Source of the DNA: Neodontobutis hainanensis
Taxonomy: Eukaryota; Chordata; Actinopteri; Gobiiformes; Odontobutidae
Reading direction: 5' to 3'
Assembly (NCBI GenBank): GCA_024349245.1
Contig: JALDNG010000008.1
Span: 2,925,501 to 2,989,500 of the forward strand
Length of the DNA: 64,000 nt
Position numbers and translations under genes: made by a program. Under the pieces are notes generated by a model. That model did not search any database. It saw nothing but the letters and a program-made list of their open reading frames with translations, and was not told the DNA's origin. Shown one piece after another: positions 46,001 through 57,325 of the stretch (position 1 is the stretch's first letter; every line of letters starts with the position of its first letter).

Positions 46001-48951
46001 AATTATAGAGAAGCTGTAGACATCTCCAGAAAAAGAGCCCCTCTTTCTTGAACTAGAATTTCGAAGATGCTCAGGAGCTGTCCAAAGCAAATCTATGGAT
46101 GAAAAGAAAATATTTTTCTAATACGTATAGCTCACAGTGATGGATGAATGATTTGGCTCATATTAATTTACCTTCTGGTTTTTCGCCATCAGTGTCAATG
46201 TTTTGGGCAATTAAAATTTCATTAAATCCATAGTCAGTGACCTTTAACACGAAGCGCCCATCGACAACACAGTTTCTGGACTTGAGCCGTCCATGAATAA
46301 TGCCCCGGTGGTGCAGGTACTTCATCCCCTGGGAAGATTTTTTTACAGATTTATTAGAGTTTTGCTAGATGGCTTGTAAATATATACAACGACATCTATC
46401 TAGTCTTTCATACCCGAATTAGATCCATCAACAAAGAAGATTTGAACATCCAGTCCAGCCTCACTTCCTCATTGCTCAGCAAATTTTCCAGGCTGCCTCG
46501 AGAACAGTGTTCAGTCACAATAGCAAAGATCCCAGAGTCAAAGAAGAGTCCCAAAAACAGGTTCAGATTTTCATGCCTCATGTCTCTAAGCTGGGAGGAA
46601 GTAAACATTATGTATAGATCATTTAGGTACATTATAAAACTGATGGGCAATATTGCTTACCTTAACAAAGATTTCCTCTGTGATGCCATTGACCTTTGAC
46701 ACGCCACTGGGACATTTCTTCAACCAAACCCAATCACCCTGGATGGACAAAGCCATTAATATTATATACGGACAACATAGCCAAAACAAAAGAAATATTC
46801 TCACCTCAAAGACTGCAACGTTTGAGCTATCTGGTGAGGAGGCCATGTAACTGCGACCAGACACTGAGTGGTGAGGGGTCTTCATGTCCAACTGGCTTCT
46901 TAAAATGCTTTCATCATTAAGTTTCTGCACCGATCAAAAGGGCAGGTCTCCGTTAAATGTCACAGTCACTCATAGTTGAATAAACACTAAACGCTATATA
47001 AAAAAAATAAAATTAAATAAAATAAAAAAACAGAGACGCAAACAAACAAGACTAACCCTTTTGCTGACTTGAGTGTTGATGAACACAAGGTCGTCCAGTG
47101 TCAGGACAACTTTGGGGGATCCACCATTACTGCTGCCAAAACTGAATCCACCCCTGCCTCTTCTCCTGAACACATGCAAATACATTAGCTTTCTTGAAAG
47201 AATATAGCCTTTTCCTAAGTCAATAAACCGCTATACTTACTTGAAATGTAAATATAGGTTAATTCCACCGCCAACCATTGCAGGAAAGACAAGGAATAGG
47301 AAAAATAATGTGGCTGCATCTATTCCTATGTTGGGGAAACAAAGAGAACAATTTTACTCAAACACCAGAAGAGCCAAATAATCAAGTCCAAGATAATAAA
47401 TAAGTAATCACCTCCAGAGCAGGCAAAGTACGGACTAAACCAACAACTTGAATCTGTATATGGAGTGCTGCCAGCAAAATGGATAGAACGGCCAAGGTGC
47501 TTCAAGCCCCCAGTCTTCCCATCTGTATGTGCAGCTTCCAGGACGTGAGTGGAGTACAGAGATGTTCCCATGCCGTTGTAGTCAAGCACTACATAGCGAG
47601 TTTGCATGCCTTGACCATTTCTACCAGCTCTCACATGCTGATTGAAGCCTTCAAATTCAAAACCACCCTCACTGTTGCCAATGATTTCTCCAGTTACCCA
47701 CCGCCCTCCACTGGCCCGGGCTTGCTCCACTGCCATAGCTGTGTAGTATATCATGTTGTAAATGGTGCCAAAGAATGGAGAGACCTACAAAACACACATA
47801 AAGTTCTAGAAAATAATGTAATTTTGAGTGCAGTGTTCATTATGTTAGTGATTATGACTAACTTGCTCTGGTGGAGAGATGCTACGAATTTCAAACTTTT
47901 CTTGTGCATCTTTGAAGGCCTCGTAGAAATTACGTGTTCCAGAGTCCACTGTGATGGTGAGAACACCATCATAAGCTTTTCGCAGCCTGGTGTCATTGCC
48001 AAGCACAGGATAAGTTGCATCCTTGTAGGGCAGTGAGTAGAGAAGGGTGTCATAGGGGATGAACACATAGCCTCGGTCGATCATGCGCATGGACATAGCT
48101 GTAGTCAAGAGCTGGTATTGGGCTTGGCCACCAATCAGGACAGAGGGCATGCACATAATGACCACTGCAGGCAGAAAGAAGAATAGTACTGGAGGTTATA
48201 TACAATTCATGTCAGACTTATTTTGGAAAAACTGCTTGAAGCTTTCAAACTCACCTCGGACTCGGTCAGTTTCCCGCACTTTTGTCAGGGCTCGTCGTGG
48301 TCCTTCTTCGTCTGACCTCATGACGACCACAGGTTTAACAGGCAGCCCAAGAGCTCTGAGTGATGAAGCTAACTCATAACCTGTAGCTTCCCAGATATCA
48401 GTTTCCTCTGAAATTATGGCCACATGTGCCCATCTGAAGTACCTCAACACAGTAAAAATTATTCTGGAAGACAGTGGCAATGGCCGCAAGAAATTTGGGT
48501 GCATCTCTTCCATGTTTGGCTTGAGACAAGCCCACGAGAGAATCCCTACATTCCACTGTTTTGCAAACAAAGCTGCTGAGGAGCAGTAGGCTGGGTTGGC
48601 TGGACCAAGAAAAGCAGAACCATATCCTTCCGTCTCACTAAACCGAGTGAGTGCACTAGATGATTTGCAGTCTTCAGTGATCAGAGCGTAGTCATACCAG
48701 TAACCTTTGTTGAGATGGGGGTCTTTGTTTATTCGAGCAGTTGCAAGGCGTGCTGCCACATCAGGCAGAGCTTTGGAGTATAACAAATCACATGTCCAGG
48801 GTCCAACCAGGGCCACCTTGAAAGTAGCTGCCCATGCTTGACACGGTAGAACAGAAAGCAGTATAAAGGAGAGTAGGAACCAGTTTCTCAACCAGTTTGT
48901 AGATTGTTGCACTCGGGATGATGGCAGCTGTGGTGTTAATGGTATTAACAT
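43078..48951 (-). CDS. retinal membrane guanylate cyclase (GUCY2D/GUCY2F type)
   Basis: Retinal guanylate cyclases make cGMP in photoreceptors and are driven by GCAPs when calcium falls after light. Exons (minus): 48951-48255, 48164-47863, 47784-47412, 47325-47241, 47165-47057, 46924-46805, 46738-46661, 46590-46414, 46328-46172, 46092-45943, 45840-45692, 45606-45443, 45253-45061, 44934-44760, 44168-44070, 43517-43423, 43347-43265, 43162-43078. All phases close, giving 1096 aa (human GUCY2D 1103). In order: signal peptide ending PCQAWA, outer domain, one membrane span (about 460-482), kinase homology domain, coiled coil NIIDSMLRMLEQYSSNLE (from about 810), then the cyclase. The cyclase keeps both metal-binding Asp (FSDIVGFTT, IGDAYM), the guanine-selecting Glu and Cys (KVETIGD, RYCLFGD) and NTASRMES. 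The tail HGISLEEIP resembles GUCY2D, while the outer domain leans to GUCY2F, so the paralogue is open. Confidence 0.94.
44216..44431 (+). mobile_element. tRNA-derived SINE (V-SINE-like)
   Basis: The head has RNA polymerase III box A (TAGCTCAGTGGGTAGAG) and box B (GTTCAATTC) like a tRNA. The body has TCCTTGGGCAAGACACTTGACCC, and the tail has GTCGCTTTGGATAAAAGCGTC with AAATGAATAAATG, shared by many fish SINEs. It lies in intron 14 of the guanylate cyclase, on the opposite strand to that gene. It is not a functional tRNA: the anticodon arm is not a clean stem. Confidence 0.8.
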
Positions 48952-51900
48952 TGGTAATGATTTTAGTAAACTATTCTCACAACAGTTTCTTTTGCAATGA
49001 AAAGATAAACGTATTTTTGGTTTCACATCTATGGCATCCTGCTGCTGCCATCGAGGGTGGAAGGATAGGTTGTGCAGGAAACGGGGGTCTCTGTGACTGG
49101 CCATGCTCTCACACAGGTTTCTGAAGATGATTGGGTGAGACAGCAGCGGTGTCTTTGTGGTTGGAATTGTCTCTCTTGGCACTCAGTGGGTCTCTTGTTC
49201 AACAACTGCAACAGAACCCTGAGCCATCACTGCAATGGAGAAATAAGACAATAATTACATAATCTTAAGGGAACAGACTGCATCCTTCACCAACACCTGT
49301 ACTTGGTGCCTGTGACACTCTCTCTTTATCTTCATCAGTCTTGGGTTACCAGTGCAGTTCTTTGAATCTAGCGTTAGCAGTGTGAGTTTTGTAAGCTGAT
49401 TAAGTCGGTTGAGGACAAAAAGTTTAGAAGTTCAGTGCCAAGAAACGTGTTGCTAAATCTGGCCTTGATGTCCGGATTTAGCGTTCCTTCATTCTTCTTA
49501 AAGTCTGTCTCTGTTTTTTATAGACACTACCTTAATTTATTTAGCTGTCACATTCAGAACAGATTCTAATTTTGTTTCCTAATTCTGCATCCTTCTTAGA
49601 ATCTGAGTGCCAAAGTGCTTTTTAAATGTGTATTGAGTTACAGATAATCTTTTACAAAATGGCTGCTCACATCAATGTCACAATTTGCTGGGGAATAGGC
49701 TATGAGGTCAGCTGTGTCATTCAAGCTCAAAAATTACATCAAATTCTGGCTGTAACTAATGTTTAATCCTAAAAACATTATGTATATTATAATGGAATTG
49801 TGTTTTTTTTAAGCACAATTAAAATGTATGTATAAAACTGCTATTGTAAATGTTTGTGTCTTTTGTTTGAAAAGAGTCTGATTGCGATGGTGTAAGTGCA
49901 TAATGCAACACATGCAACAGAAAACAGGATTTAACCTACATGTCCTTGGACTTGAAGTCCACCATCGAACCATGGACAGACAAGCCTTCTAACGTGGCTA
50001 ATGCTGACAATGGCTTATCTTTTGCTAATAGGTTAAGAACCCTGGGTAGAATATTCTAGCCCTCTTCTACTGAAGCTACAAAAGGTCACATAGGTTGAAA
50101 ATGTTCAAACGCAGCCCTTCACTTTAACATGGTTTGGCCATTTCTCAATAGTACAGTTTTATTCAGCACTGACCTGAACCGATTCTTCAAGGTGTCATGT
50201 CGTCTTGTTGAATAGCACCATTTGACTTCCAGGTGTGTCAAGTATAGAGGAAAGTACAGCAGTTATCTTCTTTAGTCTTGTATTGAAAAAAATATCCAAA
50301 GAAAAATTTTAAAAAATAACGTTTAGATCCCAGTTTTTCCAAAAAATAAAAAAACAAAAATCTCCTTCAAAATCCTTCATCTCCAGCAGTTTAGTCCTTG
50401 TTCTTGCTGTACCTGTTTTGGACTGGGATCAACCCTAAAACCACCGAGCTGTGAATGGGAAGAGGCACAAACCTTCACTTTGGTACAAAAATGACTTGGC
50501 AGACAGCTGGTGATAGCTGACAATTAAAAGGAGGGGAAGAGTGGAGAGGACATGGAAGCTTTGACTCCTCAGCCTTCCTTAGCTTTTAATCCATATAGTG
50601 TGTACAGGGGGAGGGGAGGAGAACAAAAAGGTGAAAGTAGAGCACAGTCCCTCTGTAGCCACTGCTATGGTCCGAACCCAGCCTGGACCACACAAAACTT
50701 TATAACAGATTACTATAACAAAAGTGCATTTGAAGTGTAACATATGTCCCCCTTTTGTATAACCAACTAAGAAATTAGATACGTTTGTATTTCATTTTTC
50801 TCCTATGGCACTAAACTGGACATCTTTCAAAGATTTAATTTTTAAAATGCATTTTCCATCAGATCGATCATCAGTGGATAACTTGACTGAGGACATTGCC
50901 TTAATACTTCATGTGTCAAAGGCGAAGCAGTAATTAGGAGCACGCGTATGTCGCCTCATGTGACCCTCTGCAACTGTTCCAATCCTAACTAGACCTCCAC
51001 TCACAGGCCTGTTGTTCCACTGGAATACTGAAGCACCTTTTTGCTTCCCAGTGAACCAAAGAGAGAGAAATAGGCCTTTTGTGTTCATAGAAAAACTCTT
51101 AGATCTTTGAGTTCTGCTCATGAAAAGTGGCAAAAACTAAAGTGTTGCGTTTTAATTTTTGTTCAGTATAAAAGTTACAGATCTCATTCTATGATTGAAT
51201 TATACTGGCACGTTGTAATAACCAGCATACAATCTAGCCACAGGAGGTCACAAGCCAGTGTACTTTTTGTGCCAATAAAGAAAGAGCCAAATTCGATATT
51301 AACATAATAACCAGTGTACACATCTTGGTCTCTGAGCCAAGCTAAACAAAAAGGCTAAAAAAAAAGAACTATATACAACTAGTAAGCTGCTGAAAGTTTG
51401 CTTTTATGTGTGGTTTAATGCAACAAATTCAGAAATATTTACAACCATATTATTACATAGAAACAAAGATGAAAAAAGACCCATGTTTGGTTCAAAAACA
51501 TGTATATAATATGAAACAAGCATAAAAAGGTGTAGAGGTGTGATAGCAGGAAAATGCACTTGCGCTTGTCATGAAGTAATCAGATTAGTTAGGTGCTGTG
51601 CTAAACTGATCTCCTACCTGCAAGCCTCTTAGCGACATGACTGACAGTGCTGACAAAGATCACTTCAAAGTAAGGTCATGCACCTCACATAATCACTACA
51701 GATACACTGTTATACTTTTTTACTTTTTACATAAAACATCTAAAGACATATGCCATTACGCTTGTAATCAAGCTTATAATGTTGCTCAACAGGCTCTTCT
51801 CTGGTCAATTAATGAATTTCTATTTTGATTGTAGGCTAACCTCATTTTATGGGTTAGTAGCTCTATTGTTATGATGTATACGTGATATATTGTGTCTTTT

Positions 51901-52029
51901 TGTGTCGCTCCTCATTCTCCCACATCAGGACATTAGTCAGTAGTAGTCAGCAGTTTCAGCTCTATTTGCATCCACTTCCTGTCACAAAGCAGGCAAGTGT
52001 CCTGATCTGGCAGTTACTCCTCCCCTGAA
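48952..52029. other. guanylate cyclase upstream region
   Basis: The reading frame of exon 1 stays open upstream to an in-frame ATG at 49104, so the first 150 bp may be coding or 5' UTR. Beyond that I see no exon. A TAATCC word near 50587 could be a CRX-type site, but this is weak. Confidence 0.45.
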
Positions 52030-53090
52030 ATTATATATATAGTAAAAACAAATAAAAATTAGAAATGGATAAAAAAAATAGGTTTTAAGTTTGAGGATCA
52101 AGGTGACAAAATGAGGTCTCCCCATGAGTCTTGGTTCGGACTTATGGGGCAGTTAAAATATTTGTGCCTGAGGACCTGAGAACCCGAGTGGGCTCATGAT
52201 GATAAAAGCAAATCAGATAAATAAATAGGACTAACACTATTAAGAGCTTTAAAAAAACAGTAAATACACCTTCAAATGGATCCTGAAGCTCAGCTGGAGC
52301 CAGTGCAGAGACCTGGGACTGGGGTAATATGGCCCCTCGTCTGGTCCATGTTCAGGCCGCAGAGATTTAGAGCAGCTGAAGGAGGGCGATGTTTTTCTTT
52401 GGGAGGCCAGAACGGAGAGCATTACAATAATCAATCTGACTTGTTAGAAAAGCATGGATTAATATCTCTGCACTGGCTCAAGAGAAAATATGAAATACTT
52501 TTTAAATAAAAAAAGCCAGTTTTAGTGATAGGTCTAATATGTGGTCCAATAAAACTCAGTATTAAACAGAACTCCAAGACTTTTGACTTGCTCAGTCGGA
52601 GTTAGTGAAAATGTTTGGAGCTTAGCCTTAGGTTTCTCTCTCTGAGCCACAGGGCCTATAACTAAAACCTTGGTTTTGCCCTGGTTGAGCTGGAGGAAGT
52701 TAGCTGCCATCAAGGACTTAACCTCTAAAACACAGTTAAGTATCACTTGAGATAGGTCATCTGGAGACACAGCAATATAAAGTTGTCTTATAAAGTCATC
52801 TGCATAACTGTGAAAGTTCTTACCGAGTCTCCTGATGACCTGTCCTAGAGGCAGCTTGTAGATATTATGTAGGTGTAGGACCTGGAATTGACCCTTGAGG
52901 AACACCACGCTCCAGTTTAGGAGTGTTCCCTTATACTCACATTACAGTCCCTATTAGTTAAAAAAAAACATTTAAACTAATCCAGAAAGACCGACTGTGT
53001 AGCAGTCTATCTAAAAGATTACAGTAATCTGTCGTGTCAAACGTGAGTCCCCCACTTTCTTTTGTCAAGTTGTTTGTTGCAGTCGCAATT
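52030..53090 (-). mobile_element. L2-type LINE fragment, third copy
   Basis: The frame 52908-52534 (minus) has the RT catalytic YADD in HSYADD, then FLQLNQGKTKVLVIG and VKSLGVLF, all typical of L2 reverse transcriptase. Lower coordinates hold the decayed RT end, with the stretch LHWLQLSFRIHLKVYLLF. It is a different L2 subfamily from the copy at 2916. Limits are approximate. Confidence 0.7.
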
Positions 53091-54308
53091 AATTAAACAC
53101 AGCCAGAACCCAGTTGAGAAGCTTAGACGTTTGCTCTTTCTGTGACCCTGCTTAATTGATCAGCTGATATAAATTTGGGCCTGTGACAGTGACATCACTC
53201 AGCTCAGAGACTTTCCAGGATGAGGGGTTCAAAGAAACATGCCCTTAAAGCAGAAAGGGCTTTTGTTAAAAATGTCCAGCAAACAGTTCCTTAAATTCTT
53301 GTTTGAGATTGATTGATTAAGACAATTTTAAAGACTTTATGTTAATCACATAAGCTATCAAATCCTGTCACACACGCTGTTTAAAGTTGACGATGGTGTA
53401 AAATATTTGTACAGTGATTCTAACACATTATTACGTCATATTTATCATCAGCTCATGTAAACTGATGCGTTTATCTGTTTTATGCTTGATTGTGACAAAG
53501 TAGTATATCACCTAAGACTTCCTGTAGGCCTACCACCTCCACTGGGAAAAGAATCGATTACTGCGCATGGACCCTACAACAAGCTTGCCTGTATATTTTA
53601 CTGCTTATATTTGAGACTGGCTCTATGCCTGCCTTACCTGGCTCTAGCACCCTCTCATGGCGCTGAATAAACCTGAACCTATCAAATCAGAGCCTCAGAA
53701 TCGGGCTTGTATCTAGAAGGATTTGTTTGGTCCATATGTCTCAATTCCTCTTTAATCTAGTTATGATGCACAAACAACAATCAAATAACATTTAATCAGT
53801 AAAGGGATTCTATCACTCGTTTTTACAGGCTTATCCGTGTACAGACTTGCTTGAGTTGACTTGAACTGTTTCTGCTGGAATAGAAACGTGACACACTGTT
53901 TCTGAAGCTTAAGCGCTTATCAACTGTTACTGTATTTATCTACAACACTCTTTCATTTTGTTTTGGTCACTTGTGATTAGATGCATGAAGTGCCTATGCA
54001 ATGTGGACAGGTTACTTCATAATATAACGGACTCGTTCAACATTCATTGATTCTGGACAGCAGCAAATTTTTCCAAAATGTTTCATCCTCCCTAAAATAT
54101 GTAAATCAAAAAGTGTAATTGAGATACATTGTGTATATTCTGCAGTTGACTTCAGATGCATCATGTTTGTGTTGACTATTCTCTTTCAGAGGCGGAGCAA
54201 CATGGGAGGTGCCCTTTCAATACAGCCCTTATGAAACTTCTCTATAAAGTTTAATTTATGAAACACATTTGGAAACATTTCTTCCCTGTGAACCAACGTT
54301 TGTGTAAG
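53091..54308. other. hsd17b3-like upstream region
   Basis: No supported exon or repeat. An in-frame ATG at 54258 precedes the chosen start and has a poor context (T at -3). Confidence 0.5.
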
Positions 54309-56574
54309 ATGCTGGTCTCTGACAGTTTGGCCATGATTGGAGGGTTCACTATCTCATTGCACTTGCTAAAACTTGTCTGGAGATGTTGCTGTGGGTTCAA
54401 ACAATTTATTTTCTCTGAGGTTTGGCAAGTGGATTTAAAAACCTTTGGCCAATGGGCAGGTAAGTTATATTACAATGTAACATGTGCTTTGCACAAAAAG
54501 TTATGTATCCATATAGAGGGAGCTTTCACTTTCAGTCTGAGCAGCAGTGTTGTTTTGTGGCTGTAAATAGATCAATGTTGAAATCAATAACACAGAGTGG
54601 AGTGGATGTCCTTCTGATGCCCACAAGAACCAGCTTTATTATTGTGAAGCCTGTTTAAGGGAACAGATAGGTTTGCACACATTCAACTAAAATCTTGCAA
54701 AGAGTAGATTTATTTCTGTATATTAAATTAGATATAGACCAAGCATAAAAAATGTATTTGAATTTATTTATTTGTTATTAGTATAAATATTTTTAGATTT
54801 GTGCATAATTTACCCTGTTTAAAAAATGTTACTGTGATCATTGTGGCAAAATGTATTATTTTGTAGTTGCATTTTGTCTGAGACTTTGTTGTTGTCATAA
54901 AAGTGCACATATAGTCACTGTACTATTTCTTTCTTGCCCAGTGATCACTGGCGCCACATCTGGTATTGGTAGAGCTTATGCCATGGAGGTAAGGAGTAAT
55001 TTCCTTTCTTGAATCTAAAAAGGAAAACGCTAAATTAAATGTGTGAAGTGACAAAACCTGTCTGTCCACATGTGTCTTTGCAGCTTGCGCGCAGAGGTCT
55101 GGATATTGTACTAGTGAGCAGATCAGATGATAAACTTCAGGCAGTTGCCAAAGAAATAGGTAAGTGAATATAATCAAATCATTCTTTCATTTAAAAAAGT
55201 AAAATATACTTGTCTCTTTTAGAGGAGGTTCATAGACGACGGGCTCGGACCATCCGGGTGGACTTTACAGATGGTCACTGCATCTATCCCACAATCGCAG
55301 AGGCCCTGCAAGATCTGGAGATAGGCATTCTAGGTATTCTATATTCCATCCATCTCTAAAGAGGTGCTTTCTAAAGTCATATTAGTCATTTTGTGTTTGC
55401 AACCCCAACAGTTAACAATGTAGGAGTAACATATTCAGACCATTTTGCCTATTTCCTGGAGACACCTGATGCTCAACAGGTATGTCCTTATTTTAACACA
55501 AATAAAGAAATAGTACAATATCTAACTGACTTTTTTGTCATCAGAAAATCACCAACATTGTCAACTGCAACATGCTGTCTGTGCCTCAGGTTCAGTGATA
55601 CAGGTTTCAGCATTCAAAGCACTGTTGTGTTACTAAACGTTTCACTGAATGTTCTTTGTGCTTTGCAGATGAGCAGGTTGGTTCTGCCACACATGGTCGC
55701 AAGGTATCATTTCAAACACATGGGTATTATGTATAATGTAAGACCTAAAGATGCTTAAAGGAATGTGTTTTGTCTTCTCAGAAGCAAAGGTCTGATTATT
55801 AACATCTCGTCTGAAGTTGGTGTCCGCCCACAGCCTTTACTCTCTCTTTATTGTGCTACAAAGGTATTTAAAACATGGACAAAATTCAATACAAACTAAC
55901 CTTACACACCTAACACTGCTCTGCTGTGTCTCTAATCTTTTTCTCCAGATTTTTGTCACCTATTTCTCTCAGTGTCTACATGCTGAATATAAGTCAAAGG
56001 GCATTACTGTTCAGGTAAAGTGTAAGAAAACAAAATCAGTGACTTATGTAAACGGACACTGTTGGTAATTGGTAACAAAAACATGCAGCTTTTAAAATGT
56101 ACTATGCTCAAACTAAGTGATCCTGTATTGAGGCTCTGTTTCCCCGATTATAATACTAACTTGTACACAATAAATGCTTTTGTTTCCATGCAGTGTGTGT
56201 CCCCCTTTATGGTGTCCACCAACATGACTAAGAACATGCCGGTGAACTACTTCATAAAAAGTGCTTCAGGGTTTGTTAATGAGGCTTTGAACACTGTGGG
56301 CTATTCCACTTACACTAGTGGCTGTCTGTCCCATGCACTCCAGGTACACCCTATTAGTGCATTGATCTTTAACCCTTTCTAAACCGTGACCATCAATCTC
56401 ACTTTTTATTTCTGTTTTTTTTTTTGTTTTTTGTTTTTTTAGAGTTTTGCTTTATCAGTTCTGTTGCCCGACTGGTTTCGGATGTCCTCATTTCTCATCT
56501 CACAGTTCAGAAAACTGGCCAGAAGGAGCAGAGGTGAAACTGAGAAACAGAGGATCAGTAAAAAGGAGGAGTAA
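54309..56574 (+). CDS. hsd17b3: 17-beta-hydroxysteroid dehydrogenase type 3-like
   Basis: HSD17B3 is an ER short-chain dehydrogenase that reduces androstenedione to testosterone with NADPH. Exons: 54309-54459, 54942-54988, 55084-55159, 55223-55333, 55412-55479, 55545-55589, 55669-55703, 55782-55863, 55949-56014, 56194-56343, 56443-56574, giving 320 aa (human 310). Visible are a hydrophobic N-terminal anchor, the cofactor loop TGATSGIG, NNVG, the catalytic Ser in NISSE and YCATK with the catalytic Tyr and Lys. MVSTNMTKNMP and TSGCLSHAL match HSD17B3 better than HSD17B12 or HSDL1, and the eleven-exon layout agrees. The start at 54309 leaves 50 residues before VITG, as in human. The C-terminus ends KKEE, a KKxx ER-retrieval pattern absent from human HSD17B3. 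HSD17B12-like function remains possible. Confidence 0.85.
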
Positions 56575-57325
56575 ACACATGGCATTGATTCTGCTGTTCA
56601 ATTGTTTAAATATCATATTGTATTCATCTACAGAGGTTTTCATAAATATATTTTAATTCACATTGAGTCACTATGTTACTAAAGTAAATACACGACATAT
56701 GACAGTTTAAAAATAAAATCCTTTACATACATTCTTTTATTCAGGTGTTAAATAGGCTCTTAAATACACGCACATACATTGTTGCAGCTAAAGATTCTGA
56801 TAGACCATATTAGAAGAGTCAAGAACACGCCGCCTGATAGGAGGAGCTTATAGTGGACACACATGACAAAAAATATATTTTATATATTTTGAAGGTTGTT
56901 TGCAAATTCACTTAATATAAGTAACAGTAGCAAGAAGTTTTAATTGAAAAGTAAAGTGGTTTGACATTTCCCTATTAAGAATGTATATTTAATAGCAAAA
57001 CACAACTTTTATGTAATTCTTATATTTTAAAAAGGATTTAGGTCTAACAGAGAAAAAAAAAAGGCACAAAACGTCTAATGATCTACTATAATTACAAAAT
57101 ATTGCCTAAGCTACAACTCTCTCCCTGAATGTTATTATGTGTCATATTATATACAGTCATATATTACACTACCACATACATAACTTAATAGCTTAGTCTA
57201 ATACCAGTTCTGTTCAAGTATGTGAACATAGGAACATATCCTATGTGTGTTTTAGTGGCATTTGATCCTAAACTTAATTCTACATAATTACAGCTGTTTT
57301 GATGCATGTGTAACAGAGTAACTCC
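56575..57325. other. convergent spacer hsd17b3-like / slc12a9
   Basis: Facing 3' UTRs, AT-rich. An AATAAA at 56712-56717 suits the plus-strand gene. Nothing else is seen. Confidence 0.55.
56712..56717 (+). terminator. polyadenylation signal AATAAA, hsd17b3-like
   Basis: Canonical signal about 140 bp after the stop codon in an AT-rich context. Confidence 0.45.

Noticed and set aside
49105..49182. Extension of the cyclase frame to 49182
   Set aside because: The first codon there is GTG, not ATG, and vertebrate genes rarely start so.
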